From: Atherinomorus stipes
Lineage: Eukaryota; Chordata; Actinopteri; Atheriniformes; Atherinidae
Assembly: GCA_023101725.1 (NCBI GenBank)
Contig: JALJCO010008721.1
Coordinates: forward strand, 124,001 to 188,000
Direction: 5' to 3'
Length of the DNA stretch: 64,000 nucleotides
Position numbers and translations under genes: made by a program. The first letter of the stretch is position 1. Every line of letters begins with the position of its first letter. The notes below the pieces were generated by a model. The model was not told where the DNA came from. It worked only from the letters and a program-made list of their open reading frames with translations, and ran no database searches. Of the stretch, positions 30,930 to 42,636 are shown one piece after another.

Positions 30930-31225
30930 TTTTTATCACTGAAAACGGCATCAAACAGCTGCTCACAACACTGCGGCTAGAGATTTTACTCGGGACCAGA
31001 ACACATCACACCAGTGTTAACATCCGTATACTGGTTTCCAGTTAGTCACACAGTAGATTTTAAAACACTACTAGTCGTTAACAAATCTCAGAAAGGTTTA
31101 GGCCCAGAACACATCTGATATGCTCAGACCCGGCAGGGTCTTTAGATCCAAGGACCAGACGCGGTTCTAGGATCAGAGGTTTAGGGGTGCAGAGAACTCA
31201 GAGAGCTGCCCGGCCACGCGACATA
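30930..31225 (+). mobile_element. Decayed L2-type LINE, C-terminal RT piece
   Basis: Degenerate text with the order of the intact LINE: ACTCGGGACCAGAACACATC, TCCGTATACTGGTTTCCAGT, AGGCCCAGAACACATCTGAT. Many stops. It probably continues at 32285 after later insertions. Confidence 0.55.
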
Positions 31226-31304
31226 AATTTAATTATTTTTACAGTTAAACACAATTTCATTCCCACATGTGTGAAAGATAAGAAAACACTATCTGGGAAA
31301 GTGT

Positions 31305-31672
31305 GACACTGATTAGAAGCTGGTTTCCTTTTCTGCCTTGTTCCAATGGTGAACCAGATCCACCAAATCCCACTTTTTCCTCCTTATTTACAGTTTCTGA
31401 TCATTTTCAAGCTTTAGATTTAAGTTTTTATCATCCAGCATCCAGAAGCAAAGTTATTGTGCTGCTATTGAAAAATCCCAATTCAGCTTTATGTGGATGA
31501 GAGAAGCTTGATTTGGGAATGCAGGTGTTGTGTCTGAGCGGTGAACCAGATCCATCACAACACCATTTATCCTCCTTATTCATGGAGATTCAGACAGTTT
31601 TACAAACTTACATTTAGAATATTTATCACAACAACAACGTTAGGCTGTTACTGCTGCTATTTGAAGTATGCC
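31305..31672 (+). repeat. Dispersed satellite-like repeat, locus 3, two tandem units
   Basis: Two consecutive units of about 170-190 bp begin AGAAGCTGGTTTCC (31315) and AGAAGCTTGATTTG (31502). Each carries GGTGAACCAGATCCA and CCTCCTTATT in the same order. Confidence 0.6.
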
Positions 31673-31984
31673 AGGTGGACCGATCGAACGATTTTTGAGG
31701 GGTGGGGGTTGCGGGATTTTTGTTGTGAAAATATTACATTTCAACAAAGTACAGTATGTTTTTTACACTTATTAAGTTTGTAAAAAAAAAAAAAGAGAAA
31801 AGAAAAAAAGCACATACAGTTAAAATATATTTGGAAAAATTCTCAAATTTTACTGTAGTTTGTTGGGTGTCAATTTAGAGGTGCTTCAGCACCCCCCAAA
31901 AAGGGCTTAAAATGGGCTTAAATTGCCTATGCCAAGGACTCCGGTCAATGAATCCAGGCCAGAAGAAAAAAAAAAAAGTATATA

Positions 31985-32212
31985 CATACATATTATTAAT
32001 CCCAATTAATGAGCCAATTAGGAAATTCATTCTCTGCATTTAACCCATCTCAGGTTGAACCTGAGAGCAGTGGGCTGCTAATCAAAGCACTCAGGGAGCA
32101 GTTGGTGGGGGTTAAGGACCTCGCTCACCTGAGTGCCATGTTGGGGACTCAAACCCAGGTCCTCTACACCAAGGCCCGTGACATTGCCACTAAGCTATAC
32201 ACTCCCCAATAA
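31985..32212 (-). mobile_element. tRNA-derived SINE, family B, copy 3
   Basis: Reverse orientation: ATTAATCCCAATTAATGAGC at its 3' end, GCAGTTGGTGGGGGTTAAGG mid-body, GGACTCAAACCCAGGT box B region at the right. Confidence 0.75.
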
Positions 32213-32284
32213 ATTTCAATAATATAATAACCAATAACTCACTGGTTACTATTACCTAATAATAACTCACTTTAGAATCCAGAC

Positions 32285-32630
32285 CAGTGAGTCCAGACCG
32301 GAGCCCAGACTACACATGGGGAAGCAGAATTTAACTGTTGTGCTGGAACCAAGTGGAACAAACCACCGGTAAAGCTGAAACTTTCCCCAAATGGAGACTT
32401 TTTAATCCAGATTAAAACATTTCCTCTCTCCTGCACCTCTGCATGAAATCTGCACCAGATCTTTCAACTCAGACTGTTAGTGCTTTTAAACATTTTAGTT
32501 TAGAGATTTTATGATTTAATTTAGGTCTATTTATCGTGATTTCTGCATATCTGAAGCACATTGAATTGCTTTAATGTATAAAATGTTCTATATGAAGAAA
32601 CTTGCCTAAAACTAACAGATCCTTTTCTTT
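32285..32630 (+). mobile_element. Decayed LINE 3' part
   Basis: Fragments resemble the end of an L2 RT and its 3' UTR (GGAACAAACCACCGGTAAAG, GAAGCACATTGAATTGCTTT). It is likely the continuation of 30930-31225, interrupted by the satellite units and the SINE. Confidence 0.45.
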
Positions 32631-32639
32631 TATTTTAAC

Positions 32640-33944
32640 ATTTTAAATGATTTTGAGGCTGTTCTTCTTTTTTCTTTTTTTTTTTTTTACTGTAAACATG
32701 GATTTTTATTTCCGTTTCCAGTTCAGGAATAAAGAAAAAATCTATTTGTGTTCGTCACTCAAGGATCCAGATTTTTCACCGTATTGAACAAGCTGCTTCC
32801 TAATTACAGCAGGAGTCACGTTTTCACTGCTTTACTTTGAAATTAAACCTAACTGAGGGATTTTCTTCTCAGTAAATACATAAAAAACTCACAGATGATG
32901 AAGAGTTGGAAAGTGAAGATATTTCATATTTCTGGGGCCTTTTTGCTGCATTTGTAGTTCCATTATTCAGTCAGCAGGTGGCAGTAAAGCTCCACCAGTT
33001 CCAGCTCTGAGAGCAGCCGATACATGAGGGAGAGGAAGGTGAGTTTGAGACGAAGCAAAGGAGAGAAAAATGACCAAAACCAAGTGGATCTTGTTTAGAT
33101 TAGACAGATTATATCCTTTATGGTTATGGAATCAGATTCTGTAAAGAAATTATGTGATTAAAGGACATTTATTTAAACGGATAAAGCTCCTGATGTAAGA
33201 AAAAGGGATTGTGGGAAATGAAAGACCAAAGGATAAAGAGTAATGAGTTCATCATTAAGCTTACTCAGCCAGAAGAATATTCTTCTAATATCTAATGTTT
33301 ATCTGCTGCCATAAATCAGAATGTGGTTTATTACAGCTGAAACAGCTGAAAACACTCATTAATCTTGTGTGATAATTTGTTTTTCAAATAATATTATTTA
33401 TTGAAATTTCCTTGAGTTTGATCTTCTCTTCCCATCAGTGTGGATGTGGTTGTTTCCAGATGTTCATAAAGACGATCTAGAGGAAAAAACAAGAATCAAA
33501 TGTTCCTCCTGTTTCTCTGTCTGACTAACATATGTACGGTTTCCCTGTGCTGCAGAGGTGTGTCCTTTACAGCGGTGTAAATGTGCAGCCTAGCAGCTGT
33601 TACAGACATGGTGGTGAGTTTAAAATGTCATTCTTTTGCCCAGATCCTGGCAGTGTGAGGAGACACAAGAACCTTTTGTTGTTGCTGCTTTTCCATGTCA
33701 GGCTGTTTAAGTTTAAGTTCAGCAAACTCTAACTTTGTGTGATGGCTTTAACTTTTTCATCAAACAATTTAAAATATATTGATGGCATGTTTACAGGCCT
33801 GCTTGTGCTGAACGCTGTAAGCAGGCAGTCAGACGATGACAAACATGATGTTTACATGTTTTTATGTTGTCAGCTGTTTCACCTAAAATGTAAAACAGCA
33901 GGTAAACTCACAGTTTGTAAAACTGTAAACAACAGTTGTACTAA

Positions 33945-33945
<1 letters not shown>
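32640..33945. other. Non-coding sequence, no gene seen
   Basis: AT-rich sequence around the CTCF-like motif. An ATG followed by a strong donor-like AAG|GTGAGT (33024-33045) could be read as a tiny first exon but has no partner. Confidence 0.3.
32971..32984 (+). promoter_or_regulatory. CTCF-like core motif
   Basis: TCAGCAGGTGGCAG matches the CTCF core (CCAsyAGrkGGCAs) at 13 of 14 positions. One match by motif alone, and similar words also occur in fish repeats. Confidence 0.25.

Positions 33946-33949
<4 letters not shown>

Positions 33950-34005
<56 letters not shown>
33950..34005. repeat. (AT)n microsatellite
   Basis: About 28 AT units ending at the MITE start at 34006. Confidence 0.9.
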
Positions 34006-34008
<3 letters not shown>

Positions 34009-34297
34009 TCATGGAAAAACTGAAGAGACCAACCTTGTTTTCTCATATTTCTTGCTCATTTTAGTGCCTGGTACACTAAAAGTACATTTGTCTGGACAAA
34101 TATAATGATAACAGCAAAAATAACTAATAAGAGTTTAATTTAAGAACTGATATCTGTAGCCATTTTCCATGCTTCTCTTGATAAGTGATTTTGGTTATTA
34201 AGTTCTTAAATCACTTGATCATGTGACATCATAGTCACTCGATTGCATAACAGTTATTTTTGAAGACAAGGGTGGTCTCTTCATTTTTCCATGGCTG
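34006..34297. mobile_element. 292-bp Tc1-like MITE
   Basis: The ends CAGTCATGGAAAAACTGAAG and CTTCATTTTTCCATGGCTG are inverted, followed internally by AGACCA / TGGTCT. Inserted in an (AT)n run (TA target). Confidence 0.8.
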
Positions 34298-34357
34298 TTT
34301 ATATATATATATATACGTAGATATATCTAGATAGATAGATAGATATACATATATATA

Positions 34358-34935
34358 CAATCGTCCTCAAAATTATTTATACCCTTCAATTAAAGAAAAA
34401 GCTAAATTCACAACAGTAATTCAAATAACAAGAAACTAAAGAAACTAAAAATAAATAAAAATTTACAAAATTATAATTTAGTGAAGTAAAATATTGCTTT
34501 TGATTTGTAGTCGGAAATAAAAATTATAAAAACACAAATAAATGAAACTGTCCCAGACTCATTACAGCACCTTTCCCATGAACAGTGAACCAACATACCT
34601 GTCAACAGGTGCAGACGTCTTTTTGAACATTACAGAAAACACCTGATTGCAGTGATTGACTCAATGTTTTGCTCAACAAAATTTTAGTTTCGGAACCCCA
34701 TCGTGCTTGTTTACTTGTTTTATTTTTTGTTTGTTTGTTTTTAATATTTCTTTCCACCATAATTCAAAATCAGTGTCATGATTTTCATAGAATTTTCATT
34801 TATTTATTACTTTTATCAATTTCAACTTATTTCACTGACAGCTGATTTTTCCCTTCTTTAATTGTATATATGATAAATGTATATATAAATTGTAAATTAA
34901 ATGTATATATTCATAGAATTATTTGAAGACAACAT
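34358..34935. mobile_element. Tc1-like MITE, family T, copy 2
   Basis: Left end CAATCGTCCTCAAAATTATT; the right end (TTATTTGAAGACAACATTA) is more diverged. Shares the AACAGTGAACCAACATACCT block with copy 1. Confidence 0.7.
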
Positions 34936-35169
34936 TATGTTTTAAACTGATATAAGCATGGTGTGTGGGATGGGGTGGGAATTCCTTAAAATTCCTTCCT
35001 TATTTCTTCCCCCTCCTTTTTCAGACTTGTTAATATTATGATTTGATTATGAAACAGTATTATTGTTTTTCTTTAGTTTTTTTTTGTTTTCTTTTGTCTT
35101 GACATATATTGTTCTTTTTTCCTTTTTCATTTGTTTGAAATAAATTTTCATTCATTCATACAAAAAGCC

Positions 35170-36435
35170 AAATATCCCTAACTTTTTCTGAGTAATCGGC
35201 TGTGCTCTTCAACAACTGTGGAAGAAACCTTAAACTTATTGGTGAGGTGACAGCGCTGTGGGAGGCGGCGTTATCTACAGATTGACAGCGTTTTAATGTA
35301 AATCTGATGAAAATAATGATGCTGATGGCTTTCCATACAGAATTATAGTTTAACTGTCATGACAGGGATAAAAACAAACTGTTTATATTCAGTCAAAGCT
35401 CTTACTCCCCCCCCCCCCCAAAAAAAGTGAAACGACAGAGGGGTTGATTTGGTTGATTATGGAATCATGAATGTTCTCATCACTCCAGCTGCTAAACATG
35501 CAGTTAATTCTCTTTCATTTTTACTCTCCTGGGTGATCGTGAATTCCCCGCTGAGAATAATGCGGCTCAGTTTTGTCCGAAATTATATTTAAATTCATTA
35601 CCTGGATCTGGTATTTAGCAGCTAACGTAATGTAGCTGAATGTAAACATACTGTATTTGCCTGAGAACTGTGCAGCAGGAAATGTATAGAGCAGTGATCA
35701 TTTAGGAACTTTTATAACTATTTGAAGGCAAAAATTGATTGATAGATTTCTAAATGACTTTTTAAATGCACCAAGAGAGTCATCAGTTCTAATTATGCAG
35801 CAAAACTGTGTAATATTTGAGTTTTTATACTTAACGAGATTGGGAGTTGAAGCGGCCAATCAGAAGTGAGGCTGCCTAACGAGCTGCAGTGTTGACAGAA
35901 AGCAGAAAATGATGATTTACTAGGTGAGCTTTTATTCATGCCTTGTCCCAGATGAATAAAGATCAAATTAGAGGTTTATGAGCTCCGCTGTCTATCCTGA
36001 CATTTATATGAGCTCTGGGCTTGGCTTGCCGTGATTTATGTTTACAGCGGCGCAGGAGGGGGAAAAAATAAATATAAAAACAAATGAAGTAGCCTGAAAT
36101 CATTTTCTAATGCCCTGTCAACTGCAGCAGAGATGCAGAGAGGGATGATGGAGAGGAAGATGAAAGGTGGGGAGAATACTTCAAATCTAAACGATGAAAT
36201 TCACCAAAATACCTGAAAAACATTCAGAGTTGGCTGTGAGAGCTCTGTGAGGTCTACAGACAGACCTGCAGGGAGCTGAGCCCTCTGCAGCGCAGTGAAA
36301 CAACATGTTCATGAACCAGAAGAAAAGTAGCAGCCACTTCATCAGGTCCACTTTGCTACTGTAGAACCGTGTTGGACACATTCTTACCATCAGACCTGCC
36401 TGAAGTTTTGGTGGCATGGATTAAATGAGGTGTTG
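35170..36435. other. Non-coding, possible regulatory stretch
   Basis: A half copy of the 19843 MITE lies at 35165-35200 and a C-run at 35407. From about 35520 to 36130 the sequence is non-repetitive with homeodomain-like AT words (ATTTATATGAGC, TGATTTATGTTTACA). It might be a conserved non-coding element; unproven. Confidence 0.3.
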
Positions 36436-37094
36436 AAACTTTCCTCAGCTTTATGCTGACAACAGAATCAGAGTTGCTGCAGATTTGTTGGCTGTACATT
36501 AAGATCTGCTGACTGTGGGGGCAACTGGAGTCCGGTGAACTCATCGTCATGTTCCAGAAAGCTGCTGGAGGTGATGTGATCTTCGTGACATGGTGCATTA
36601 TCCTGCTGGAAGTAGCATCAGAGGATGCTCCACTGTGGTCATAAAGGGATGGACATGGTCAGCAACAACACTCAGGTAAGCTGTGGTGGTTAAACCGCCA
36701 CGTTGCTACTACGGGGCCCAAAGTGGGACAGGAAAATCTCCCCCACACCATTACACCAGCAGCAGCCGGAAGCCTTGATCCAAAGCAGGGTGGGTCCATG
36801 CTTTCATCATGTTTCCAGCTGATTCTGAGCCTACACTGCAAAAACTTAAATCTTACCAAGTATATTTTTTTAAAATTTCTAGTCAAAATATGTCATCATG
36901 CTCAAAATAAGACAAAATTACTTAAACAGAATCATTTTAGAGAGATATAAGATCTCGTTTTAAGGCAATGCATCTTATTTCAAGAAATATTATCAAGAAA
37001 ATTTTGATTGTTCCATTGGCAGAATTGCTTTACTTATTACAAGCAAAAAAAATCTTGGCCACTCTTAAAATAAGTGAAAATAAATAAATAAATA

Positions 37095-37150
<56 letters not shown>

Positions 37151-37445
37151 TGTATATGCTTGTATAAAAAAAAGTCTGCCAAGAGAACAAGCTAAATTTT
37201 CTTCACAAGATTTCTTGAAATTTAGATCCATTGCTTTTAAACAAGTTCTTATATCTCACTGAAATGTTTGTCTTTAGGTGATTATGTCTAATATTGAGTG
37301 TGATGAGATAATTTGACTAGAAATTAGAAAAATATACTTGGTAGGATTTGAGTTTTTGCAGTGTAGCATCTGAATGTTGCAACCAAAATGGAGAATAATC
37401 AGACCACACAACATTATTTTAATCTTTTAGGGCCTATTTTACTCA
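36436..37445. mobile_element. Degenerate fish DNA transposon interrupted by a MITE
   Basis: Non-coding flank phrases I recognise from a high-copy fish element: GCATTATCCTGCTGGAAGTA, CACCATTACACCAGCAGCAG, then GCATCTGAATGTTGC. The text breaks exactly at 36833 and resumes at 37366, where the MITE 36834-37363 is inserted. Confidence 0.55.
36834..37363. mobile_element. 530-bp MITE with TA duplication, nested
   Basis: The ends CACTGCAAAAACTTAAATCT and AGGATTTGAGTTTTTGCAGTG are inverted and continue for over 40 bp (ACCAAGTATATTTTT...). TA lies at 36832-36833 and 37364-37365. An internal (AT)n run spans 37099-37148. Confidence 0.85.
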
Positions 37446-37616
37446 TTTATGCATCCGTCAGACACACGTGTGCACAACTACACTCAAAGGGCAGAACAGT
37501 CCTCAGATGGCAAACCAGAGACAAAGTGGAAAAGTGGAGATGGGATTTATGGCTCTTTGGAGGGAGCTGGATCTTGGGGAGCCGTTCTTTATGAAGATCC
37601 ATTCAAAAGACTCTCT

Positions 37617-38082
37617 TTAAAGGTAGAATCTGTAGATTCCCCCCGTTTCTGTTCGTAAACACTATTCAAACTGGGAGCTCCTCCCTTCGGGCTTCGGTCC
37701 AAGACTGAAAGTCAAACCAATACTGACCCAGGTTTTCGAGTGTGCACGATCTAAAGCTCTTTTCACTGCAGAATACTTCTGCCATTTTTTTCTCGAGATT
37801 TCCAGTGACTGATTTCTACTCCAGTCGATGAGTTTACCCCCACAGAGCACTATGTCATTAGCTCTGTCATTGGCTGGAGAAAAATGCGCAAATCTCCACC
37901 CAGAAACGTCCCGAACACACCAAAACAAAGAGAAAAGATGAAATACAGATGGGGGAGAGGGAGTTGCAAACAAAGTCACTGCCACATGAGAGTAAAGGCT
38001 GAAAGGCATGGATTGAGACGGATTTCACTTGCACAAGTCTAGCATTTATTTTCAGGGGGAAAACTCCAGATTCTACCTTTAA
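37617..38082. mobile_element. 466-bp TTAA MITE
   Basis: TTAAAGGTAGAATCTG at the left equals the reverse complement of CAGATTCTACCTTTAA at the right. The TTAA ends suggest mobilisation by a piggyBac- or Kolobok-type transposase. No coding frame. Confidence 0.8.
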
Positions 38083-40200
38083 GAATGGCTCCTTCTTATT
38101 TTTGATTCATCATTTTTCAATTTAAGATTCAATCACCAGTAACTCTTTTTATCAAATAAAATAATCACTGGTAGCTATTTGTAAGGCAAGAGTTAGACTG
38201 GAACTATTCAAAGTTACACACCCCATCAATATGTACTCAGTAGGTGGGAAATATTCTGAATTATTGGTTGTAATTTTTACTAGTCTTGTGTTTTCATTGT
38301 AAGCATTTAATAAGGTGGCTCCGTATCGCCGAGCTTTGAGAGTGAGATCACTCCTATTTTGGATTTTTACTCACCAAAAATCTTTGTGGTACAACGAAAA
38401 CTGAGCTGGCCACTAAAACTTTCATGCCAACAACTTCATACCCCAAATGTTCCCCACAAGAATGTTTTAGTAACACAAAAACATACAGTATATAAGAATA
38501 AAGGCTAATAAAAAAATATATGCATCTATGTAAAATATAGACCTACTACATAGGTTTTTGTTCATGCAAGAAAAAATACAGAAACACAAGAAAAATAACT
38601 AAAAATAGAATAAATCCAAGCCACAACTGTGCAAATTTGAGTTAATTTTTTTGAACTCACAATATTTGTGAGTTTTCTTTCCTTCTGCCAAAGGATGCGT
38701 TCACGTGAATGAACCGTGTTGGACATCAGACTTTCATGATGGCACTCACATATCACATGAAGGCAGTGTGGACAATTTGGATGTAGAAAAGATTAGCTCT
38801 CACATGAACGGCTCCCAACTCAGAGTCAATTTTCATTGTTCATATAAAGAGCCAGTCAAAAGAATCGATCTGTTTATGCATTTTTAAGACAAAGTGCACA
38901 CTCCATACCTGGTGCCAGAGCTTCGGCTTTTGGGTGGCCAGTCGTGGTAATCCAGGCTGCTCACTGGTGCTTCTTCATGGAAAAATGGCGACAACATTTT
39001 CCTCGTTTGTTCCCTTCCTCAACAATATCCTGCATACCTTGGCTGGAACCAGTGCTCATCTGACTTCCTCTCGCCTTTCTATCATCTCCGGCCAGTCTGC
39101 CCATTCTCCTCTGACCTCTAACACCAACATGACAGGACAGTTTTTAACTCATTTTCTGTTCAGGATTTTCTGGACTGGTTAGAAACACTCACACCATTTC
39201 TACTAAGTCCTGCTGCTAAACTGAATAATGAGAAGAACTGGATTCATTGTGGGAAAAATGAGGTTGAAACACAGCAATGCAGGTGTTGAAGGAGATGCAA
39301 TGATCAGATTAATCAATCAAAAGACAGTAAGATATGGGAGCTACATGGAGAGTGCAGAGGTGGAGATAAATCTGCCCTAAAGGCAAAATGTTGAGCTTTT
39401 TAAATGCTGAAAAGGAGTCTGCAGCCACTTGATGGCAGCAAAGCACTGTCACTTATCTGTGGGAGAAACAACGGCTGAAATCCTGATAAAAATGGTGGTG
39501 AAAGAGAGGTGGAGGAGGATGAAGAGGAGGAAAAGAGGCTGGGAGAGCATCCATAATGTATGCCATCAGTCAGAGTGAAACACTGGAGGAAGATGCATAT
39601 TTACAGGGGTTATGATACTCATGATGACACAAATGCTGAAGCCTGAATGAGAGAGTGTTTCCTGTCCGTCACTCACAGCAAAGCCAGTTCGGCTGGAAAA
39701 TGTCCGTTTGAAGCAGTCTGGTCCTAAAATCTGCCAGACTTGAGGCAGGTAAGGAGGAATCAGCCACAACTGCACCAAAGGTGAGAATCTCTGCCTGCTT
39801 ACGGGGAACTGGATTAAAAAGGAATCACTTTAACTTATTTATCTAAATTTAAAATACAAAATACAGTAGTATACTGTTAAAATAAATTATTGTAGATACG
39901 CTAAAATTACCACACCACCCACTGTTATGGTAGTATACAGTAATTCAAAATACAGTACCGTACTGTTAAAAGAAATTACAGAAAAATACTGGTGCCAGTA
40001 TTTTACTGTTATTTTACAGTGACATTCTTTATAGTGCAGGTGACATGGCAGTGTGAGAACTGTACAGTCAACAAAACTCTTAAAGTTCATTCAGTCCTTG
40101 TAAGAGTTGAAAAAATGGCAGATATACAGTAGTACTTACTGTAAAAATAATCATTTATTTTCAGCTGCTAGAAGTCTAGACCAAGACTGAAAGTGTATTT
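38083..40200. other. Non-coding sequence, no gene seen
   Basis: AT-rich, with a repeat-like region at about 39890-40145 (TACAGTA/TACTGTA words, probably a decayed MITE). Short open stretches here look random. Confidence 0.35.
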
Positions 40201-40224
40201 AAGTGCAAAAATTAATGTGTAGAA

Positions 40225-40440
40225 ATGCTGAAGGTGATTAATGTCATCTGTGTTGGAGTCATTGTTAGCATGGCCTTATTTCTCTTCTGTTTTATTGTAA
40301 TTTACTCAGGCATAGTAACAGACATGCCTGACACTGGGAATACATTCATCCTGGATGTCCCAAGACACCAAGAGTATGAAGATGAACCTGATTATTATGG
40401 AGACACTCTTCATTTATTTAGGAAATCTCTGTTTTTCTAG
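40225..40440 (+). CDS. Small hydrophobic ORF, 71 codons, function unknown
   Basis: An ATG-to-stop frame with one clear membrane-like span (about residues 4-31, INVICVGVIVSMALFLFCFI and on) followed by an acidic tail (YEDEPDYYGDTL). Its shape resembles a micropeptide or the last exon of a single-pass receptor. It lies among repeats, with no recognisable promoter, partner exon or family, so chance is at least as likely. Confidence 0.15.
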   Translation: MLKVINVICVGVIVSMALFLFCFIVIYSGIVTDMPDTGNTFILDVPRHQEYEDEPDYYGDTLHLFRKSLFF

Positions 40441-41317
40441 AAGTTTAACTGATAATATGGACAGGCATTCAGGGGTTACGCAGAGTCTAAAAGACACATA
40501 AAAATCTTGTCAATGATTTTTGACCCCCCTAGCTTTCAGGCAAACCTTCATCATCATCACCACACAGGCTCTTATGTGTTCTCAGGTACTCTACCGCACT
40601 TTCCTATCAGTGTTGACTCAGTAATGTATTTTATAATCTTTCAGTCGGTCACGGAGTTCAGCCCTCGCTAGTGCAGAGTCCACTTCCACCAGCAATGCCC
40701 ACGAAGTTCTGCCACTGACCCGTTAACACGGATCATGTTCATAACTTTCATGCAGGTTTATGGAGCCGAGACAATGAGGGGAACCAGTTGGGCAGTCTCA
40801 CGGTTCGGTCTCTGGTTCTGTTGGCTTTAACATGCATGATCTGTCCTCTCAGGGTTATAGGTCATTATTTTTATAAGTACAGGTTTATAAGTAAATTAAA
40901 TAAAAAGCTTTATAAATAAATTTTATAATATAACTTTATTATGAAAACAAAAATATACAGCATATTATGAATAGATTGTATGTGTAACATATAGAAATCT
41001 CCATTTGAAATGTCCAGTTTAAATTAGTTAATGGTTTGGTATTTTCCTGTTAAATTTAACATTTATTAATGCACAATGAGCTATTATTAATCATAAAAAA
41101 TACAGGAAGCAGGCTATTTACACACACCATTATGCAAAATTAGCACATTTTTTAGGTTACCGTAACAGTTTTTTCCCCCCAATGTCATTCAGACGTGATT
41201 TCATTCACTATAAGTCATTTTACATACTTAAACAGTTTTTATTTTTATTTAACCTATATTTGTACAGGTAAATCCCATTCAGACATCTCTTTTCCAAAGG
41301 AGACCTGTTTGGATGCG
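40441..41317. other. Non-coding sequence, no gene seen
   Basis: AT-rich; no transposon ends or splice-bounded frames noticed. Confidence 0.35.
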
Positions 41318-41516
41318 TGTCTAACATGCATGTCTTTAGACGTGGGAGGAAGCCGGAGTACATGGAGAGCACCCACGCGTACACGGGGAGAACATGCAAA
41401 CTCCACACAGGAAGGTCACTGTTGGAACTGGTCGAACTCCCTCCCCAGCCGGGAATCAAACTAGCGACCCTCTTACTGAGAGGCTGCAGTGCTAACACCA
41501 TGCCACCGTGCAGCCC
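41318..41516 (-). mobile_element. L2-type retroposon 3' fragment, copy 3
   Basis: AACATGCATGTCTTTAGACG, CGGGGAGAACATGCAAACTC and AGAGGCTGCAGTGCTAACAC match the 7828 copy; the tail half is missing. Confidence 0.7.
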
Positions 41517-41679
41517 AGTAAAGTTGTCTACGGTGCTGCTGTAGTTTTAACATGAATCGGTCTTTGTCAGTCAGGTGACTCACACGCCCCCTAGCACCAT
41601 TTTCGTTGGGAGCGGAAGAAAAACAAGACTGCAGAAAACGAAAGGAGAGCGCTGCATGCGAGCATTTTCAGTTCTACAA

Positions 41680-41922
41680 ATGGGAAAGAATAAGAAGACT
41701 GAACGGATACCCTATCCAGAAAAACTTTCCGAAGCTGCCAGGGAACGATATTTCGCCAAGTTAGCCAATATTGATCCTTACCAAGTGAGAGCTAACAGTT
41801 GGAGATCTCCAACCTCCAACTACTTCTCTAGATATAACCAACTATCTGGTATATGGGATAAAAAAAACCACACTGGTGTGTATTGCAGATTGTTAAGTAA
41901 AGAAATGATTGCACATAACTAA
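41680..41922 (+). pseudogene. YqaJ/SWIM-family N-terminal fragment
   Basis: Starts MGKNKKTERIPYPEKLSEAA, then RERYFAKLANIDPYQVRANS and WRSPTSNYFSRYNQLSGIWD. The Y-P-E-K-L-S-x-A-A-R-E-R-Y-x-x-K-L core matches fish YqaJ/SWIM zinc-finger proteins as I remember them and the minus-strand exon at 5993-6166. The frame ends after 80 codons without the SWIM or YqaJ domain, so it is a truncated remnant. Confidence 0.6.
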
Positions 41923-42406
41923 AAAAAATAAAAAAATTAAATAAAGAGGTGGATTAAAAGGATAAATCAAAAAAAAAAATAAAAAAAAGGAAAGGAATTT
42001 TTAATAAGAGGAAATGTTAGAAAGTATTCCACATGATCCAGAAGCGATGGCCAGAGATACAAGGTTGTTCAGGTGTGATGGAGTCTTCAATGTGCTCATG
42101 GCAAAGTCTAACAGCAGCAGGGAGCAAAGACCTGCCGTACCTCTCCTTCACACAGTGATAAATCATTTCTATGCACGCATAACTGGTTGTTTTGGGTGTT
42201 CCATTTAAGTAGAAATGATCATATACAGAGAGTGCATTGTTTATTAAATTTTAGCGGTCTAAAAACGAATAAACAAGACAAACATAACATAACATTCCGC
42301 TTCTCTTCCATAGCATGTTTCAGTAGGTTTACATAAACTCCTGCAACTTTTTAAGCAAACCATTTCAGCGTGTTGATTTCTATTAGTGTATATTGATAGG
42401 ACTTAC

Positions 42407-42636
42407 CTTTGTGAAAATGCCGAGAGCAAACATGTATATGAGGAGATTTTTTATGGAACGTGATGTCTTTCCTTCTCACTGCAGCGACCCATGCAGCCCC
42501 ACGTCTCTGTTACGTCCTCTGTCTGCGCTCCGTATTTTCTTTTCCAATTAGGAAATGCGAAAAAACATAAACCACTGACTACTGCTTTCTGGTTGGAATT
42601 ACTATTGCATCCTTTGACGCAACACCAGTGTCCCAT
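42407..42636 (-). pseudogene. THAP zinc-finger exon, one frameshift, intact donor
   Basis: From ATG at 42636 it reads MGHWCCVKGCNSNSNQKAVV and then CFFAFPNWKRKYGAQTEDV. After a one-base shift in the ACAGAGACG stretch the next frame gives RRGAAWVAAVRRKDITFHKK and then CSRHFHKG, ending at AAAG|GTAAG. All THAP landmarks are present: C-x4-C, F-x-F-P, W-V-A-A-V and C-x2-H-F. This is the best THAP remnant in the window. Confidence 0.75.
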
